The notes: generated by a model not told the origin, from the sequence alone. A stretch of 64,000 bases of DNA from Unio delphinus (GCA_029339505.1 JAQISU010000096.1:9188001-9252000); one strand, 5' to 3'. Numbered from the stretch's first letter, positions 22,060-33,097 are shown. Numbers and translations are program-made.

Positions 22060-22380
22060 TTAATTATTACTTGAGAATCTTTCAATGTAGTCTTGAGGTG
22101 TTCTTATGATTTTATCTGAAACAGTCAGGGTCATTGACGGAATCTTTGATGGAGTTTTAACTCGTTTATCATAATAGCGCTTTAGCTCTCTGTATCGCTT
22201 GCCGGCATAATTGAGACGTTACTGCGACTTACCACGCACACCTACCCCACATCGTATGCAAGGTAAGCGCCCTAAGCTCCCACGACGTACACTTTGTAAA
22301 TGATATCCACAGAATTCATTTCTACATGATTTGTTACAAGCGGTTACTGATCCTATCATAAGCCGCTTGCAATGATTCAT
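22060..22380 (-). pseudogene. Small zinc-binding Polinton protein, one nonsense codon
   Basis: From ATG 22380 (MNHCKRL) to TAA 22060-22062, about 106 codons with one TAA near 22216. Before the stop it has clustered Cys/His: C..., CNKSC, FCGYH and CIRCG, which could hold two zinc ions. After the stop the same frame continues basic (KRYRELKRYYDKRVK). Not a family I can name. It is divergent from the polymerase gene, whose ATG is 42 bp away, so the A+T-rich gap probably served as a shared promoter. Confidence 0.45.
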
Positions 22381-22422
22381 TACATAATAATTTTTTATTT
22401 AAATACTTGTTTTAATAATAAT

Positions 22423-24500
22423 ATGGAGGAGTTCGAGAGATTATCGAAAATTACGCCTTGGAAAAATGTTGAATTCAATCTCGATAATCTCCACTGATGT
22501 ACCAAAGAGTCTAATAAGTGATAGAAGCATGTTGGGTAAAATCCGTGATTGTATTAATGAATTCAAGCGCGAGAGAGCAACTCACTGTTGGTCGACATTT
22601 CGAATTGATGGTAGTGTTGATGCTACCATGAACGAAGAAAGAGCAGCAGTGATAATCTCACATCTTGACAAGAAAAAGTATTTTTTAGAGTGAAATTCAT
22701 TATCCGCTCAGAAACGGGGAATTGGATTATACGCTACAAATTTGAACCCATCCTGAAAAATAAGAGAACTGTCACTGTGAGTCAAGATTCCAAACCAGGA
22801 ATTATGACTGGGATTGACAAACCGTATTACGAGATATCCTATCCGGTAACAGCAGTTGTTTATGGAATCTATCCGATAAATGATAAACCGAGTACTGAAA
22901 AACTAAAACCCATGAAATTGTCAGGGAGAATAAATTGTGTAGCAGAACGAATAATAGAACATTTTAGAAATGAGTTGCGTGGAAACAAATTGACGGATCT
23001 AAGACACAAAAAAATAAACGAATGGGGTTTAACAGTGAAGGAGAGCGGAGCAACAATTCAAGATATAACCAAATTAGAAACATGATTAAGATTCCCAATA
23101 ACCGTAATGACGATAACAGGAGAGGCAGGTATTACACGAATCAAAATATGAATCAAATGGAGCTCCAATCAAAATTATTGACCATAAGGAACATGCATGG
23201 ACGCCTGCGGTAACAATATTTCCGCTGGATAGAACAATAAAATATTACATGGGAAATTTATTTGATTTTTTTTTTTACGAGTTAAGTAAAAAAGATCATG
23301 TGTCAGTTTGGTTACTTCACAGTTTTGAAGACGAAGAGGGTAAAAATTCGATCAATTTGTAAGACCCAATGGCGAGTTATACCGTACTGAAGCCCTCCAC
23401 AATGAGATAAAAAAAAATAGCTAGTAGTTTTTCAACGGATTATGACGAACAATTACTAACAAACTGTTTTACAATACCGTCAGTTGCAGTTCATTTCACG
23501 AGAAAGAGAAATCTATGGAAACCAACACGCGCAGAATTTCTCTCAGATATCGAATCAAGCTGCGTGGAATATAACCATGGTGGATTATGGAATACAAAAT
23601 ACGACCCTAAAAGTATTATTTCGGTTGATATGATTGCGTGTTATCTAGGGAGTTTTCTTGGGTTTGGCGAGTGTTCTGAGTACTTCAAAAGATTTGGATA
23701 TCCCACACATGAGATGACCACTGCCCGATTTTTATTTAACCGGATTTGCTAGTGTGGTATCATTTGCATTGGCTAAAGGACTTCATCCGTGTTGTTATGT
23801 TTGGTTTGGTAGACACATCTCTGAAAAACACTGGATGTCAATAGTGTTATTACGGTATATGATTGATTCTAAAATGCTGATATCGCTGATTGTCAGTGAA
23901 GCAATTATATCATATTGAGCGCAGACTAAAGTCTGGTTACCACAACCTAATAGTCTAGAAAGCATAATCAGCGAAAACAAAAAGCAATTCCCCGATCTCG
24001 ACAAAGAATATATCGTGAAATGGTCAAAAGAAATATTTGAAGCTACAAATAGGCACGCAAAAGATTTCGGTAGAAGAATAATTGGTAAATTCACACAAGG
24101 TGGAAAATACGACCATAAACGATATTCTTCGCGGATGATTATAGATGATGCTGAATACGATTTTATAATCGCGGATGTAACATCTTGGGGTATATATGTC
24201 GATCGTAAAGACGCTTTCTAATCCGATGGAACCAAATTGGGTACAATTGTTACTTACACAGATGGAGAAAATCCTCAATACGTTCATCTAAGGTCGTCTA
24301 TGCTGGCTTATGCTTCTATTAATTTACTTTCGATGATAAATAGATTTCCTGACACCGCAGTTAGAGTAGCCACTGATTCATTTTATATAGACGTAAAACT
24401 TAGCGAATCAGTAGCTGAATTCACTAATTCAGACGAGAGTTGGGGATCATCGAGAATTAAAAAAGAAATACTGCGTGATTACTCCAAATCAGCAGATATT
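22423..24500 (+). pseudogene. B-family-type DNA polymerase part of Pol-helicase-HNH polyprotein, copy A
   Basis: Starts near ATG 22423 and runs through at least four frame changes. 22690-23085 is the longest N-terminal piece. Palm motif A is SVDMIACYLGSFLG (23615-23660), in the position of DxxSLYPS. A Lys/Asn/Gly motif B-like helix (TNRHAKDFGRRIIGKF) lies near 24045. Motif C is RVATDSFYI (about 24365), the metal-binding D-x-D/S site. It would replicate the element, presumably protein-primed as in Polintons (inference). No exonuclease motifs could be placed with confidence in the broken N-terminus. The frame runs uninterrupted into the helicase P-loop. Confidence 0.7.
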
Positions 24501-25564
24501 ACAATTGAAAACGATTACTTAAAAAATAATCAGATATCAGAACTATCTAATGCATCGTCGTCTTCCGATCCAATATGTAGATATAAAACCAGTTATTTAA
24601 ACGGTTGTGGTGGGTCAGGAAAGACGACTTTTGCGATTGAATTATTTCGAGGGAAATCAAACAGGATTGTGTTAACACCAACACACAGACTTGCAAGAGA
24701 GATGAAACAACGAGGAATTAATGCTTGCACTTATCATAGTTTCCTTCGATGGAAAGGTGACGAATGAACTCCTGATCGAATGGGTGAGAAATATATTCCT
24801 GAAATCACTATTTGGGATGAGATATGCAGTGTCGTTAGATGTATTACCAAGGTTTCTTGATTGGCTATTGCTAGCGAATACAAAAGTGATAATGTGTGGC
24901 GATCATGGTCAACCACCACCATTTGTCGGTTTGTCTCTCACAGGATTGGCTAAAGAATTTTGTAGACTATTATGAAGAAATTAATACCGATCATAGAGCA
25001 CTTGATAATGAATTACGCGAGTTCAAGAAACTAATCAGATTACATACGGATAGAATCCAGTGTGAAATAGCGCGTGAAATAATTTAGGAATCCCCATTAA
25101 ATGATTTCTGGGAAGCGTGGAGACCAAACGATTTGATAGTAGCAAGTAGAAAGATAGTCAGATATACACTTCAGATGAAGTTTTTTAACACGCATAAAGA
25201 AAAATTTGCAACACTTCCAGTGCCGCTGGGTTATAGACCCAAGGATACACGAAGACAAAATATCGAAGTTGATATTCCAGGCTTGACAGAGTCAAGAAAA
25301 CAAATTCTCGTGTTAAATGATTTTGTGTTAGTTGATATCAATGTCGTCGAAGATGCATTGCATGCTGATAAATCCCCATGGAAGCTAGGATACGCAGCGA
25401 CGATGCATTCTTCGCAAGGGTTGACTATATCCGATACAATTGTTTGGATCATAGATAATCGCATCGAGTGGCCGAATTTACTTTATCTTGCGGTGTCCAG
25501 AGTACGAAAAATAAATCAACTAATAATGTCGCTACATTACGTGATATTGTCAGCGATGATATAA
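24500..25564 (+). pseudogene. SF1 helicase part of Pol-helicase-HNH polyprotein, copy A
   Basis: Continues in the frame of polymerase motif C (frame 24237-24767). Motifs in order: Walker A GCGGSGKTT (about 24603), Ia VLTPTHRLA, Ib/Ic TYHSFLRW, II IWDEI (about 24810, after a frameshift), III VIMCGDHGQPPPF (about 24890), V ATMHSSQGLTI (about 25400) and VI LLYLAVSRVR (about 25480). The set is that of a superfamily 1 (Pif1/RecD-like) 5'-3' helicase. It would unwind DNA ahead of the polymerase. There are frameshifts near 24765 and 24960 and a stop at about 25085. All key residues are present in pieces. Confidence 0.8.
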
Positions 25565-25574
25565 TCAGGAAAAA

Positions 25575-25829
25575 AACTCTCTGGTTATAAACAACAGGAC
25601 AAAAAAAAAAAATAACAGAAAATTTGATATTGATGTCGAATTTATAATCACACTAAAACAACAACAGAATAATCACTGCGCGAATTGCAATTGTATAATG
25701 CGTTGGTGTTGGTCGGATAAAGATCCCTGCCAATTTACCGTAGACAGAAAAAATAGCAGTATTGGTCATACCAGAGATAATGTGATGCTGACTTGTCTTT
25801 AGTGCAACAGACGCAGAGGTGCCAGTTAA
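25575..25829 (+). pseudogene. HNH nuclease domain at the C-terminus of the replication polyprotein
   Basis: After a one-base shift past the helicase end, a frame reads FDIDVEFIITLKQQQNNHC, CNCIMRWCW, FTVDRKNSSIGHTRDNVMLT and CNRRRGAS, with one stop just before CNRRR. This is a treble-clef HNH (McrA-like) fold: CxxC, an Asp-Arg metal/DNA site, GH...N and CxxC. It lies about 50 bp behind the helicase on the same strand and before the convergent integrase. I interpret it as a third domain of one polyprotein. A separate small gene is possible. Confidence 0.6.
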
Positions 25830-26765
25830 GACCACGCGGCGGTAATTGAGTATCCTCGGGTATCACTTGTAGTTGTTCACGAGTAAACGCTCGTTGAGGA
25901 GCAGTTGAATCCAACCTATATACTGGCGGTCTACCCGTAGATCTCGTTATACTAGATATTTTATGTACAGTAACACTCCAAATAGGATCAGTAGCTCTTT
26001 TTTTTTGCCACCTTCGAGCTCTCCTGGTTCATATAAATACCTAACAGTGACATTGCCGAGTATTGGTTGTTTTGAAAAATCACTTTGCGGTTTTACGGGT
26101 ATATATTTTTTAATCGCGTTGTTAGGTTTCATATTGATTGTTCGAGTAATCTCATTATTCAGCGCGGTAATTACGCCTGGTAATCTCTTGACCCATTCAC
26201 GGGATCGTTTATTCTGAATAAACTCCTTCGGGTATTGATATCCAAATAACCGCTCAGCATGTGTCCGATTAAATCGTTCAATAAATGCCTGATCGCGATG
26301 TAGTGCAGTATGTCCTCGTCTCATGGTGACATTTTGATGCTTCATTGTTCCTAACACTACACCCTGAAATTCCTTGCCAGGATCAACTTGTAATAGATTT
26401 GGACAATGCAGAGGACCCCTTCGATAAATCCTTTCAAACCCTGAAACCACTTCAGTTGATGACTTCGTCTTTAGCGGTTCTTCTTGTTTGTATCGACTCG
26501 CAACATCAACTACGGTTAGCGCATACTTGTAAAAACCATCATGCGGCAGAAATAATATATCAGCCTAATGAACCTCATTAGGTGCGCTGACATAAAAATG
26601 CGAGTAGTTAATTTGTTTAGGCTGTGGGAGATAAATTTGCTATATCGCATATATTTATAATCAGTCCGCTGCAGTGTTATTTTTCACCTTTGCGGCGCTA
26701 GCTAGTTTGCTGATTGCTGATTTACCCATCCAGTATCCTCTTGGAGAATAATAAATGGATTCCAT
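25830..26765 (-). pseudogene. Polinton retroviral-type (rve) integrase
   Basis: ATG 26765 opens MESIYYSPRGYWMGKSAISK, the typical Maverick integrase N-terminus. Stops follow near 26660, and one lies just before ADILFLPHD (about 26555). The catalytic core shows TVVDVASRYK (first Asp), LLQVDPGKEF (second Asp) and QAFIERFNRTHAERLFGY (Glu). A frameshift in a run of A's (plus-strand T's, about 25998-26007) separates the C-terminal RATDPIW... chromo-like region that runs to about 25830. It inserts the element into chromosomes. DDE residues are all present. It overlaps or abuts the convergent HNH end. Confidence 0.85.
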
Positions 26766-26772
26766 GATGTTA

Positions 26773-27298
26773 TTAATTACCAGCACCCAACATCAATTTA
26801 CTTTTTATCGCCGATTTTATCAACCATGAAGCCAATTTTTCCTTAAAGGATTTATCAGTGATTGAATTCAATGCATGAATCAATTTTACATCTGCGATAT
26901 GTCTGTTTTGCAGATTACTGTTTTGATAAGCAACATCATGAGCATGACACGCCTTATCAATAGCGTTTATTGGATATTCACTGAGTCGGGGTTGGTATTG
27001 ATCATCGAGTCTGATATCGAGTATGGTCCCCGGTCCACAATAACTATATCCTGGAAGGTGTTTTTCTCCTGGATATTTTGCCCATGGTGTTCATGGGAGT
27101 TTTACTAACTTGGCTGCAATATCACCTGCTCGTTTTTTTTTTAAAAATCATCTGCAGATTGCATAGAAACAAATCTAAATTTTTCGTACCACATTGTACA
27201 CACTTACCAGCAAGTGCTGATCTGTTATTTTTAGTTGTAATCGTTGTCAAGTCATCTGTGTCGGTACGCTTCTTACATTTCACACAATATAGATCCAT
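26773..27298 (-). pseudogene. DUF5679 zinc ribbon fused to parvovirus-like phospholipase A2
   Basis: ATG 27298 opens MDLYCVKCKKRTDTDD, then AGKCVQCGTKN: a CxxC...CxxC ribbon of the DUF5679 type. After a frameshift in a poly-A run (plus-strand T's, 27127-27138) and one TGA comes HLPGYSYCGPGTILD (calcium-loop YxGPGT) and DKACHAHDVAYQNS (His-Asp catalytic pair), then RHIADVKL, ending at TAA 26773. In parvovirus VP1 this lipase breaches the endosome membrane, so a virion entry role is plausible. It ends 8 bp before the integrase ATG and starts 17 bp from the divergent ATPase ATG. Confidence 0.75.
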
Positions 27299-27315
27299 AA
27301 TTTATTTATAATAAC
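27299..27315. promoter_or_regulatory. 17-bp divergent spacer between PLA2 and ATPase genes
   Basis: Only 17 A/T bases separate the two ATG codons, so any promoter must lie in or overlap the coding ends. The sequence is TAATTTATTTATAATAAC-like; a TATTTATA element is visible. Confidence 0.3.
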
Positions 27316-27981
27316 ATGAATGTAATTGATTTTTCGGCGACATAAAAACGAGAACCAGTTAAACATCATGCAGTGCTACCGAATGATATTCGCATGATTA
27401 TAATCGGACCATCTGGAAGTGGCAAGATAACTGCTACTTAATTTGATAATGAGATGGATGAAATGGAATAAACTATATTTGATTGCTCCTAGTGTAGACG
27501 ATCAGCAATGTTACGAGGTGTTAATGGATTTTAACGAGAGAAAGCAAAATCGGAAATCGATGAGGACATTATTGAGTTTATAACCGATATCGAGGAAGCA
27601 CCTAGCACTGATGATATTGATGGAAGTATGAACAATTTAGTCGTATATGATGATGTCATATTAGACAATCAAAAGAATCATGCTAGGATATTTTCCAGAG
27701 GTAGGCATAAAAATACCGATATGATATATGTCACTCAACGATACACTCAAATAGCAAAAGTGATCAGAGATAACTGCAAATTTATTCTTGCTGTATTCAA
27801 CGGAGTTGACACACATACGCTACGAAATATTTGGCAAACTTGGTGCGGCAGTGATATGGATTATAATCTCTTTAGAAATTTCTTTAGTCACGCTCAGTCA
27901 ATTTCACATGGATTTGTAACGATAAATGTGCATGATTCTAGATCAAGATATCGTGTCGGACTTGAAAAAATATTCGGTTGA
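27316..27981 (+). pseudogene. FtsK/HerA-type genome-packaging ATPase
   Basis: From ATG 27316 to TGA 27979-27981. The N-terminus MNVIDFSAT is followed by a stop, then IIIGPSGSGK (Walker A; the following Thr/Ser is Ile). After stops, the open 117-codon frame 27628-27981 has NLVVYDDVILDNQKNH (Walker B), FSRGRHKNTDMIYVTQRY (sensor) and TIRDNC-like VIRDNCKFILAVF. This A32-like ATPase pumps DNA into capsids and is a Polinton hallmark. At least three frame breaks. It is the last gene of the collinear copy A and is followed 25 bp on by the hairpin-ended repeat at 28002. Confidence 0.8.
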
Positions 27982-28001
27982 AATCCTGAAACGATTTTAA
28001 C

Positions 28002-28236
28002 CCTATAGCAGCAGAGGGGTACGACAACGACTTTGCGTTCCCAAAGAAAACTTTTTTTTACGATTTTGGAGGAAGCCTTGGTTTGCCAAATAGACGCCTC
28101 TAAAAAGTTGTCGGATTCACCCCTTCTGCTAAGTCTCCGTAAGAAACTTTTTTTTACGATTTTGGAGGATGCATTGGTTTGCCAAATTGACACCTCTATA
28201 AGTTTGTCGGATTCGCCCCTCTGCTGCTAACTGCGA
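28002..28236. repeat. GC-palindrome-bounded repeat, copy 1
   Basis: Begins AGCAGCAGAGGGGTACGACA and ends with the near complement (TGTCGGATTCGCCCCTCTGC then TGCT), so it has inverted termini. Inside are two direct units of about 100 bp, each with ACTTTTTTTTACGATTTTGG and GGTTTGCCAAAT. A related copy is at 33098-33300. The left flank AACCCTATAG is nearly shared with the other copy (AACCCCATAG). Confidence 0.85.
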
Positions 28237-28239
28237 TAC

Positions 28240-29185
28240 AGTCCCGTCAGTGGTGGATCATTTCTCCAGAGAGAAAAAATCTGTGGAAGCCAACACAATT
28301 TGAACTTCTCACAGATGTTCAAGCTAGTTGTGTAGAATACGGACACGGTGGATTGTGAAATACCAAATATAATTCTAAAATCGTTATTCCGGTTGATATG
28401 GTTGTGTGTTTTCCTGCAAGTTTCTTCGGGTATGGAGAGTGTACTGGATATTTTAAACGATTTGGACATCCCACACACGAGATGACACGCGTTGCGATAA
28501 ATGGACCACTACCCGTTTTTGATCTAACCGGATTCGCTCGTGTGGTATCATTCGAATTCGCTAAAGGACTTCATCCGTGCTGTTGTGTTTGGTCTGGTAG
28601 ACATCTCTGAAAAAGAACTGGATGCCATTAGTGTTTTTACGATATATGATCGATTGTAAAATACTGATATCTCTGATTGTCGGTGAGGCAATTATTTCAT
28701 ATCGAGCGCAGACTGAGGTTTGTTTACTATAACTCTATAGTCTTGATAAGATTATTAACGATTACAAGGAAAATTATACTGATTTCGACGGAGACTATGT
28801 TTGTTAAAACAATCCGAGGAGATATTTGAAGCTTATAACAAAAATGCAAAGGATCTCGTTACAAGAATCATCGGTAAATCCACCCAAGGTGGAGCATATG
28901 ATCACAAGCGGCGTTAGTCACGATTAATTCTAGATCACGCTGAATACGATTTTATTCTCGCGGATGCAACTGCTAAAGATATATATGTCAGTCGTGAAAA
29001 TGCCTACTTGTCCGATGGAACAAAGTTACATATATGGCGAATCTTGTCAGTTTATTCATGTATGATCATCTATGCTGGCTAATGTTTTTTCCTTCAATTT
29101 GCTATCGATGATAAATAGATTTCATGAATTTCCAGTAAGAGTCGCCACGGATTAATTTTATATAGATAGCGATTATAAAGAAGCA
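28240..29185 (+). pseudogene. Polymerase part of replication polyprotein, copy B
   Basis: Starts inside the polymerase, at the point equivalent to 23475 of copy A (shared CCGTCAGT). Motif A reads VDMVVCFPASFFGYGECTGY (about 28395-28460), then THEMTRVAINGPLPVFDLTG; motif B region is near 28830. The motif C region (about 29120-29165) is broken by stops. Nucleotide similarity to copy A is high enough to align by eye throughout. N-terminal half absent: the hairpin-bounded repeat lies exactly at the breakpoint. Confidence 0.75.
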
Positions 29186-30160
29186 GTGGCTTGTTTTACA
29201 AATTCTGCTGCGCAGTGGGGGTCATGGAGAATAAAACAAGAATTGTTGCATGATTATTCGGAACCAGCAGATGTTACGGTTGAAGTTGATTACATGAAAA
29301 ATAATCAAATATCAGAACTAACGAGTGCTCCTTCGTTATCCGATCCAGTATGTAGATATAAAACCGTCTACTTAAACGGATGTGGCGGCCCTGGAAAAAC
29401 AGCACGAGTGATCGAACTATTTCGGAAGAAGTTAGACATGATTGTGCTAACACCCACACACAGACTTGCCAGAGAGATGAAACAACGAGGAGTTAATTCC
29501 TGCACTGATCAGTTTTTTTCTGTATTAGGGTGACGCCTGGACTCCTGATCGAGTGGATGAGAAATATATTCTAACAATCATTATTTGGGATGATATATGC
29601 ACAGTGTTGTCGGATATATTAAAAATGCTTCTTGACTGGCTCTTACTCAAAATTACAGCTGTGATAATGTGCGGCGATCATGGTCAACCACCGCCGTTTG
29701 TTGGTTTGTCTCCACACGATTGATTGAAGAAGTTTGTAGATTATTATCACGGAATTAATACTGATCATAAAGTGCTTGATCCAGAATTAAGCGAGTTCAA
29801 GAAATTAATCAGATTATAAACGGATAAAATCCAGTGCTAAATAGCGCAAAAAATAATTTCAGAAACCTCGTTAAATGATTTTTGGAAAGAGTGGGTACCA
29901 AATAATTCGATATTGGCAAGTAAAAAGATAGAAAATACTTCAACGACAATTATTTATCGCGCATGAGGAAACATTTGCAGCGCTGCCTGTACCGTTATGT
30001 TATAGACCAGCTGATTCACGAAGACAGAATATTGAAGTTGATATTCCTGGGAAGACATAAAAACAAACTCTCAAGTTAAATGATATTGTTCTGGATGAAA
30101 AGAGTGTTGTCGAAAATGCATTGTGCGCTGCAAAATCTCTTTGGACGCCAGGATACACAA
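29186..30160 (+). pseudogene. SF1 helicase part of replication polyprotein, copy B
   Basis: The frame 29186-29533 again runs from the polymerase C-terminal region (SWRIKQELLHDYSEPADVTV) into Walker A GCGGPGKTA, where the usual Ser is Pro and the second Thr is Ala. It continues to LTPTHRLAREMKQRGV. Motifs II (IIIWDDI) and III (VIMCGDHGQPPPFVG, about 29660-29700) are present in other frames. The gene stops being helicase at about 30155, right before motif V, where it is joined to the fibre-like gene. Dead copy. It independently confirms the polymerase-helicase junction seen in copy A. Confidence 0.75.
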
Positions 30161-31135
30161 TGATGAAAAACCACCACGGAAATATCTTAAACCGGGGATA
30201 TCCGAGATGTTGAACTTAGCAAGTGTTGATCCCAATGAAATAGTTGTATTTCAAGATCGTCAGGGTAAATTGAAAACGAGTAATGTTTCTCTGGATGATA
30301 TTTTAGTTAAACAACGCAACGCAGTAGAAGATACTATCGCGTTGTTTTCCAATCAGGGTAAACTCAAACCGGGTGTCCTCATGTCAACAATCACATATAA
30401 AATATTAACACTCGATAACAATTATATATCCTAGGCGAATTCATTGAAATCACTCAATGATAAGTATGACGATCATATAGATACATTTAATAAATTTACT
30501 GATTTACAAAAATCCATCAAGTACAATATTGATAAACCCGTGTTAGAATTTTTGGGTAATCCTCCAGTGACCACACCGAAGCTCACAGAGATAAAAACTT
30601 CTATGTTGGAACTAGCAACACTTCAATCCAGATATGCAGATCACGTTGAAAAGTTTTCATCATTTCGTAAAAATATCATTGATAAACTTTTTACAACCCC
30701 GCGGGATAAAATTGACATAAAACTCCCTGATATTAAAAAAATCCATCGAAGATATGAAAAACTTTATCGAGGCAATCAAAGATGATTTACAGAGGATGAT
30801 AGCAATCATTGAAAAAACAAAAATTCCTCACGAACAAAACAATGTCATAAATAAGGTGTACGCGATCCAAAACGGATCATTTACGTGGACACCTAAACAA
30901 TATATTAAGTATCACAGCAACCGTCAAGGGTATTTATCGATTAACACTAGTATCACCAACTCAATTAAATATTTCATCAACGAGTTCATCTGGGGTCAAC
31001 AATACGATATTAACGATCATCGACAAGGATACAACTGAACGATTCACAATAGCATCCACTGATAATAATTTAGCTAGGGTTTCAGTAACATGGTACGTTG
31101 AATTCGTAGCGGATTTAAGTAAATAACTAAATTGA
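30160..31135 (+). pseudogene. Fibre-like coiled-coil structural protein, copy B
   Basis: N-terminal part in 30123-30434: PGISEMLNLASVDPNEIVVF, QDRQGKLKTSNVSLDDIL. Middle part in 30444-30785: long heptad-like helices (MLELATLQSRYADHVEKFSS). C-terminal domain after about 30850: AIQNGSFTWTPKQYI, and WYVEFVADLSK near 31100 in a second frame. It lacks the 42-bp shaft repeats of copy A, so the repeat number varies between copies. It is joined at its start to the truncated helicase. Predicted virion fibre or spike by architecture and by position next to TM and penton-like genes. Confidence 0.55.
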
Positions 31136-31158
31136 AATCGTAAACGATTTGAAGATAA

Positions 31159-31645
31159 AATGTCATCACTAATGATTTCATCACCGACGATACCTTCGGT
31201 ATCTCAATACCGCTATGATCAGGTCAGAAAATTTCAAACTAAACTCAAAACCCTCATTGAGGGTTTTCAAGTAAAAATAAAAAAAAATACCGACGATGAA
31301 TCACTGCACTTGACGTTACCATGTACTCGGTGAGTGGTGTAATCACCGGAGCTGGTATAATACTCTCCTCGGTGATAATGATTGCCCCGATAGCTGTTCC
31401 AATTTGTATATCAGCGGCGACAACAATCGCGGGAATAATTTTGATTATAAAAATAAAAATATCATCGTGTAGCCAGCGCAAACTACAAGATTACGTAGTT
31501 AAATTTCATGTTGTTTCAACAGCGTACTCGCAATTATCCTCGATGATATCGTCGTCTCTCGATGACACATTAATATCAGATAGTGAGTTCTTAGCGATGG
31601 CACGTATTTATGATTCCGCGATGTCAAAATTAGAGCAGGATAATA

Positions 31646-31715
<70 letters not shown>
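31159..31715 (+). pseudogene. Two-TM protein of the Polinton structural module, copy B
   Basis: ATG 31159 (MSSLMISSPTIPSVSQYRYD) with a basic helical N-terminus (FQTKLKTLIEGFQVKIKK). A frameshift near 31320 leads to two hydrophobic segments, VITGAGIILSSVIMIAPIAV and TTIAGIILIIKIK. Then comes a Ser-rich helical tail ending in KLEQDN. The (AAT)n tract that follows extends the frame with an Asn run. Membrane protein of unknown role, also present in copy A at 14.4-14.8 kb. Confidence 0.5.
31641..31714. repeat. (AAT)n microsatellite
   Basis: About 24 units, lying exactly between the TM protein and the penton-like gene. In the TM frame it encodes poly-Asn. Copy A has only AATAATAAAAAC at this place, so the expansion is private to copy B. 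Confidence 0.95.
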
Positions 31716-31717
<2 letters not shown>

Positions 31718-33076
31718 GCAACACCGCAAGAACTACTTCAACAAACAGCGGAAAATACCACACCAGTGAAAAAAGCATGATCTCAATAACATCAACGAAT
31801 CCTGAATTCAGTGTGAATTTCCCTACTCCGATTCCCGTGAAAGAGATAGCGTTGGCGAATTACGAGTGTATCACAGTTGGCGTAACATTGGGTCGGTAGC
31901 ATCTGGCGGTCAACAACCGAATAATTCCTTAGTGTTTGCGAGTAAGAATAAACCCAACGATGAACCAGATTGGAATGTTGTTTCGCTACCATCTGGGTCA
32001 TACCAAATCGAACAAAAATCAATAAGGAATTAGAACGCAGAATAAAATTCATTACTGGAAAAGAATCGAAAATCGCTATAATGGTTCATGAGCCGACATT
32101 ATCATCTGCAATTGAGAAAAACTCACCCGGGTATGCCGTAGATATCTATCAGAGGTCAATCAGAACAATACTAGGATGGCCTGAAATACCACCTGAAGCA
32201 TCTTATCAAATACGCGAACCAAAACAATCCGACTATAATTCTGATAAGAAATCATATCATGATGCAATGATATCATACGATAGAAATTTTGGAATTTACG
32301 ATTTCTTTATTGGACAGATAGAAGGACCAATAAGATAGGGATGGTTTCAACCAATTCAAAGTAAAATTTAATGAGCACATTATAAAAATAAATAATGAAT
32401 TTGAAATACATAGAAATATATGGCGAGAAAAACTTTCCAAAGAATCACCTCGAGATGAGATCATCAAATACATAGAAATATGTAATCATATTATCGCTGA
32501 TATGGAAGCATTTAATTCATGGATTATTCAAACAATCTTAAATGCTGTAAATCCTAAATCAAGAACAGAATTTGCAAAAACATATAATATACGCATAGAG
32601 AATATTTCAGAATTTAAACTCCCCGGGTATAATGTAGATCAATTAAAAAATCAACCAATGATCTCCTTGATGATTACTTTCCACGAATACTTGCCACATG
32701 GAAAAAAATGCCACAACCACAAACAACTATCCTCAAACATAATAATGATCCAGACGGTGGTGGCAGGCATATCGCTCCTCAAAATGTGAATATATCCTCG
32801 GTGATAGCATTGAATTTAGTATGTGATGTTATCGAAGGAAGATATCAAATAAATCTCGAGCGATCAAATGAAGCTCAACAAGGATATAATTTATATTCAT
32901 TTGCACCATCGGCTCCTCCAGGATTTCTAATCATTGAGGATCCCACTAATCCAGTCTATATGCGATGTCATAATAATTCGTTAACGAGAATTACTTTCAA
33001 ACTCACTGACCAGTCCAATAATCTGATTGATTTACGAGGTGAGGTTTTACAAATTAGTTTATTTGTGAAATCCTAA
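31711..33076 (+). pseudogene. Penton-like minor capsid protein, copy B
   Basis: Probable start ATG at about 31715 (MATPQELLQQTAEN). It continues in another frame as MISITSTNPEFSVNFPTPIP, then NNSLVFASKNKPNDEPDW and SGSYQIEQ-like pieces, SKIAIMVHEPTLSSAIE, YAVDIYQRSIRTILGWPEIP (32100-32190), and QTILKHNNDPDGGGRHIAPQ. The end (32708-33076) has GFLIIEDPTNPVYMRCH, ITFKLTDQSNNLIDLRGEVL and ends in LFVKS. The last strand pattern (RI.DQ.GN.ID..GE..) is typical of Polinton minor capsid proteins. It has a complete C-terminus, unlike copy A. Several frameshifts. Confidence 0.65.
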
Positions 33077-33097
33077 ATGACTTTCATCGTAAAAAGG

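Noticed and set aside
25231..25464. 77-codon minus-strand frame
   Set aside because: Shadow of helicase motifs V-VI.
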